DNA from: Chryseobacterium sp.
GTDB taxonomy: Bacteria > Bacteroidota > Bacteroidia > Flavobacteriales > Weeksellaceae
Length of the DNA: 17,212 bases
Reading direction: 5' to 3'
Assembly (NCBI GenBank): GCA_003248755.1
Contig: QFQW01000082.1
Coordinates: 1-17,212 of the forward strand
The translations under genes and the position numbers were made by a program. Under the pieces are notes generated by a model, which was not told the DNA's origin, made no database searches, and was given only the letters and a program-made list of their open reading frames with translations. This document shows, one piece after another, positions 14,450 to 17,212 of this stretch. Within the stretch, counting starts at the first letter, position 1; each line of letters starts with the position of its first letter.

Positions 14450-14494
14450 GAACCCGAAGGGTTTAATATTAATAGCCGTAGGTGAAACCTATGG
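14450..14494 (+). repeat. Two-hairpin 45-bp module, copy 5
   Basis: Hairpin A at 14450-14464 is GAACCC-GAA-GGGTTT. The 11-base spacer ends ATAG. Hairpin B at 14476-14494 is CCGTAGGT-GAA-ACCTATGG with one G-T pair. It lies 75 bases before the esterase start; the remaining leader (14495-14569) is AT-rich with no clear promoter motif. Confidence 0.87.
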
Positions 14495-14569
14495 ATAAAA
14501 TTAAAATAATTATAATCGGTATTATTTTTTTACCTAAATTAATAAGTGTAAAAAATACAAATAAAAATT

Positions 14570-16495
14570 ATGAACAAATCTATCATATTAGCAGTAAGTT
14601 TTATGTTATCCGGAATGTTTGTTTCGGCACAAACTATTGATAAACAGGCTCCAAAGGGTTTTGATATTGAAAACTCAACCATTTCCCACGGAAAAATCGA
14701 TACGATTCAATACACATCAAAAACCGTTGGAACTACACGGAAAGCTTTGGTTTACACACCGCCGGGATTCAAAAAAGGGGAAAAATATCCTGTTCTCTAT
14801 CTTCTTCACGGCATTGGCGGCGATGAAAAAGAATGGTTCAACCAGGGAAAACCGAATGTTATTCTGGATAATCTCTACGCACAGGGAAAGCTGCAACCGA
14901 TGATTGTCGTTTTGCCGAACGGCCGTGCAATGAAAGATGACAGAGCAACGGGAAATATTATGGCTTCGGATAAAGTCGAAGCTTTCGCAACTTTTGAAAA
15001 AGATTTACTGAATGACCTGATTCCGTTTGTAGAAAAAAAATATCCTGTCAAAAAAGACCGTGAAAACCGGGCTTTAGCCGGTTTGTCGATGGGAGGCGGA
15101 CAAACACAGAATTTTGCTTTCGGCAACATCGATAAATTTGCTTGGCTGGGTGCATTTTCTTCAGCACCCAACACGAAAGAACCGACTCAGCTTTTGCCGA
15201 ATCCACAGGAAGCACTGAAAATGAAACTTATATTTATTTCCTGTGGCGATGCGGACGGATTGATGCCTTTCAGCAAAAGAACCAGCGATTATCTGAAGAA
15301 AAATAAAATCCCGCATATTTTCTACATTGAGCCAGGCGGTCACGATTTCAAGGTTTGGAAAAATGATTTATACATCTTTTCACAGCTCTTATTTAAGCCT
15401 GTTGATAAAACTAAATTTGATGGATTTACCGTCTTAGGAACGCCTGCAGCAACCAATATCAGGAATGCGCAGTATCCTCAAATCCTTCCCGATGGAAGAG
15501 TAATGTTCAAGGTAAAAGCGCCGGAAGCGCAAAAAGTTCAAATCGATTTAGGAAAAAAATATGACCTCAAAAAAGACGTAGATGGCTTCTGGACAGGAAC
15601 GACGGATGCGCAAAGCGGAAGTTTCCATTATTATTCTTTGCTGATTGATGGTGTTGCAGTTGCAGACCCGTCCAGCGAAACATTCTACGGAATGGGAAGA
15701 TACGCTAGTGGAATCGATATTCCTTTTGAAGGCGATGATTTTTATGCTTTAAAAGACGTTCCGCACGGCGATATCCGCATCAAAAATTTCTATTCCAAAG
15801 TTACTAATTCTTGGAGACGGGTTTTCATCTACACGCCACCGGGTTACGACCAAAATTCTTCTGAATCTTATCCGGCATTGTATATTTTACACGGCGGAGG
15901 AGAAGATGAAAGCGGTTGGGCGAATCAGGGTAAAACCAATTTGATTTTAGACAATCTGATTGCGGAAGGTAAAGCTAAAAAGATGGTCATTATTATGCCG
16001 GATGCCAATATCGGACAAGGCGGAATCCGAAACTTTGGCGAGCGCAATCTCCAGATGTTTGAAAGAGAACTGAAAGAATCCATCATCCCATTTGCTGAAT
16101 CTAATTACAGAATTAAAAAAGGTAAAGAAAACCGTGCATTAGCCGGACTTTCTATGGGCGGAATCTATACATTGTATGCCGGGATTCAAAATTCAGATAT
16201 GTTCTCAAGCTTGGGTGTTTTCAGTTCAGGATATATGTTGCCAATGCTTCAGGACGTTGCCGATAAACAATACAAATTTTTAAATGAAAATAAATCTGTC
16301 TTTTCATCCAACGTAAAAAATTTCTGGATTTCAATGGGTGGAAAAGAAGATATTGCTTACGAAAATGGTCAGAAAATGCTGAAAGAACTGGATAAAATCG
16401 GAATCCAATATTCGTACAGAGATTATCCTGGCGGTCACAGCTGGCCGGTTTGGAGAGACAGTCTTCATCAGTTTGCACAGGAACTTTTTAAATAA
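14570..16495 (+). CDS. Tandem CE1 esterase: CE1 - CBM48-like - CE1 (feruloyl / acetyl-xylan esterase)
   Basis: The 641-residue exported protein (cleavage likely A20|Q21 after SGMFVSA) holds two complete alpha/beta-hydrolase domains. Domain 1 (about 35-275): HGIGGDEKEW, nucleophile S173 in GLSMGG, acid D227 or D229 in SCGDADGL, H258 in PGGHDF. Domain 2 (about 385-641): HGGGEDESGW, S528 in GLSMGG, D594 in GGKEDIAY, H623 in PGGHSW. Between them (about 285-375) lies an Ig-like module starting PQILPDGRVMFKVKAPEA, the CBM48/E-set type that usually precedes CE1 domains. The halves are clearly duplicated (shared ENRALAGLSMGG and NQGKxNxILDNL). CE1 enzymes remove ferulate or acetate from xylan side chains; dual-CE1 proteins with distinct activities are known from Bacteroidota PULs. 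Both triads look intact, so both halves should be active. Which ester each cuts is not visible. Confidence 0.92.
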   Translation: MNKSIILAVSFMLSGMFVSAQTIDKQAPKGFDIENSTISHGKIDTIQYTSKTVGTTRKALVYTPPGFKKGEKYPVLYLLHGIGGDEKEWFNQGKPNVILDNLYAQGKLQPMIVVLPNGRAMKDDRATGNIMASDKVEAFATFEKDLLNDLIPFVEKKYPVKKDRENRALAGLSMGGGQTQNFAFGNIDKFAWLGAFSSAPNTKEPTQLLPNPQEALKMKLIFISCGDADGLMPFSKRTSDYLKKNKIPHIFYIEPGGHDFKVWKNDLYIFSQLLFKPVDKTKFDGFTVLGTPAATNIRNAQYPQILPDGRVMFKVKAPEAQKVQIDLGKKYDLKKDVDGFWTGTTDAQSGSFHYYSLLIDGVAVADPSSETFYGMGRYASGIDIPFEGDDFYALKDVPHGDIRIKNFYSKVTNSWRRVFIYTPPGYDQNSSESYPALYILHGGGEDESGWANQGKTNLILDNLIAEGKAKKMVIIMPDANIGQGGIRNFGERNLQMFERELKESIIPFAESNYRIKKGKENRALAGLSMGGIYTLYAGIQNSDMFSSLGVFSSGYMLPMLQDVADKQYKFLNENKSVFSSNVKNFWISMGGKEDIAYENGQKMLKELDKIGIQYSYRDYPGGHSWPVWRDSLHQFAQELFK

Positions 16496-16550
16496 ACTTT
16501 ATTCTTAAAGACATTAAGGCATTCAGCATTTTATATTATTTAATGAACAC

Positions 16551-16566
16551 AATTGATAAATCAATT
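16551..16566. promoter_or_regulatory. AT-rich palindrome upstream of the GH31 gene
   Basis: AATTGAT and ATCAATT (7 bp) flank AA, 54 bases before the GH31 ATG. A second perfect palindrome, TTAAGCTTAA, lies at 16580-16589. These could be operator or promoter-proximal sites, but composition alone can produce them. No TAnnTTTG box is obvious. Confidence 0.22.
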
Positions 16567-16620
16567 TGATTTGAGAATGTTAAGCTTAATTCTTAATGTT
16601 TTAACCCAAAATCCTATACA

Positions 16621-17212
16621 ATGAATTTCAACAGAATAAAAATCAAAATACTTATTATCACGGTCGTTATTGTATCGGGAAATATCACGGCGCAATCGTA
16701 TCAGAAGACAGATTCGGGATTGAAGTTTTCTGTGGATAATATGAATGTTGAAGTGAAATTGTACGGTGAAAATACAGTTAGAATTATTAAATATCCCGCC
16801 GGAAAATCATTTGACAAAAACAGTTTGTCAGTCATCAAAAAAGAACAGAAAACCAGATTTTCAGTTTCAGAAAGTAATCATATTATTTCATTAAAAACAA
16901 ATGATGTACAGCTTCTTATTGATGCTAAAAATGGTGAAATAACGTACAATTCACCTTCAGGAAAAGAACTATTAAAGGAAACCGGAAGCGATTTCAAACC
17001 TTTTAATGACGCAGGAAACCCGACTTATTCGGTGACACAGTCTTTTCAGCTGAAAAAAGACGAACCCATCTACGGCTTAGGAATTTTACAGAACGGGAAA
17101 ATGTCACAGCGAAATACAGATGTAAAAATGATACAGAATAACACTTGGGATTTTGTGCCGTTTTTTCAGTCTGTAAAAGGTTATGGCGTTTTCTGGGATA
17201 ACTATTCTCCGA
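16621..17212 (+). CDS. GH31 glycosidase (probable alpha-xylosidase), N-terminal part, truncated by window edge
   Basis: The frame starts at ATG 16621 and stays open for 197 codons to the right edge. The product begins MNFNRIKIKILIITVVIVSG, a signal peptide with cleavage likely A24|Q25. The mature part matches the GH31 N-terminal beta-sandwich: VEVKLYGENTVRIIKYP, then IYGLGILQNGKMSQRN (about residues 150-165), then VPFFQSVKGYGVFWDNYS at the edge, the typical YGLG...R...P...S.KGYG.fWDN.S pattern of alpha-xylosidase-like GH31 enzymes. The catalytic aspartates are in the missing part, so specificity (alpha-xylosidase, alpha-glucosidase or transglucosylase) is inferred from the pattern and the hemicellulose context. 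It lies 125 bases after the esterase, in a gap with two AT-rich palindromes and no gene. Confidence 0.88.
   Translation, partial: MNFNRIKIKILIITVVIVSGNITAQSYQKTDSGLKFSVDNMNVEVKLYGENTVRIIKYPAGKSFDKNSLSVIKKEQKTRFSVSESNHIISLKTNDVQLLIDAKNGEITYNSPSGKELLKETGSDFKPFNDAGNPTYSVTQSFQLKKDEPIYGLGILQNGKMSQRNTDVKMIQNNTWDFVPFFQSVKGYGVFWDNYSP

Noticed and set aside
15068..15085. GGCTTTAGCC word inside the esterase gene, resembling the intergenic hairpins
   Set aside because: It encodes the conserved R-A-L-A-G before the nucleophile; the second CE1 domain encodes the same peptide with different codons, so it is coincidence.

Overview
The window reads as part of a plant-polysaccharide utilization locus (PUL) from a member of the Bacteroidota, most likely a Flavobacteriia of the Chryseobacterium type. 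The evidence is a SusD-type glycan-binding protein at the left edge, AT-rich genes without Shine-Dalgarno sites, and signal peptides that nearly all predict cleavage as Ala|Gln. The intergenic short palindromes also fit my memory of that group. The genus is inferred; no rRNA or other marker gene is present. Every supported gene is on the + strand.

Layout. 2-1180: 3' part of a SusD/RagB gene, whose SusC partner would lie to the left. 1265-8087: a complete cytoplasmic D-glucuronate pathway. It holds mannonate dehydratase (uxuA), an SDR-type fructuronate reductase, glucuronate isomerase (uxaC), 2-keto-3-deoxygluconate kinase (kdgK), KDPG aldolase (eda) and a hexuronate MFS permease (exuT). 8095-17212: a series of exported enzymes: GH95, two different GH43 enzymes, a tandem CE1-(CBM48-like)-CE1 esterase, and the 5' part of a GH31 enzyme that runs off the right edge.

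How it works together (inference). SusCD would import oligosaccharides. GH43, GH95, GH31 and CE1 enzymes would strip arabinose/xylose, L-galactose or L-fucose, alpha-xylose, and feruloyl/acetyl groups in the periplasm. Released glucuronate would enter through ExuT and pass UxaC, SDR reductase, UxuA, KdgK and Eda to pyruvate plus glyceraldehyde-3-phosphate. A highly decorated glucuronoarabinoxylan is the best single guess for the substrate. The alpha-glucuronidase (GH67/GH115) and backbone xylanase are not in the window.

Regulation and non-coding DNA. Hairpin terminators follow susD and the SDR gene. kdgK-eda-exuT-GH95 are very tightly packed. The other gaps are filled with short palindromes. 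A rigid 45-bp two-hairpin module occurs five times and shows compensatory stem changes. Several different stems share a GNA (mostly GAA) triloop, and the same four-hairpin order appears in front of both kdgK and the first GH43 gene. These hairpin families are the most unusual content here. They resemble REP elements in some respects, but I do not recognise them as a named family. No tRNA, rRNA, CRISPR array, transposase or regulator gene is visible.
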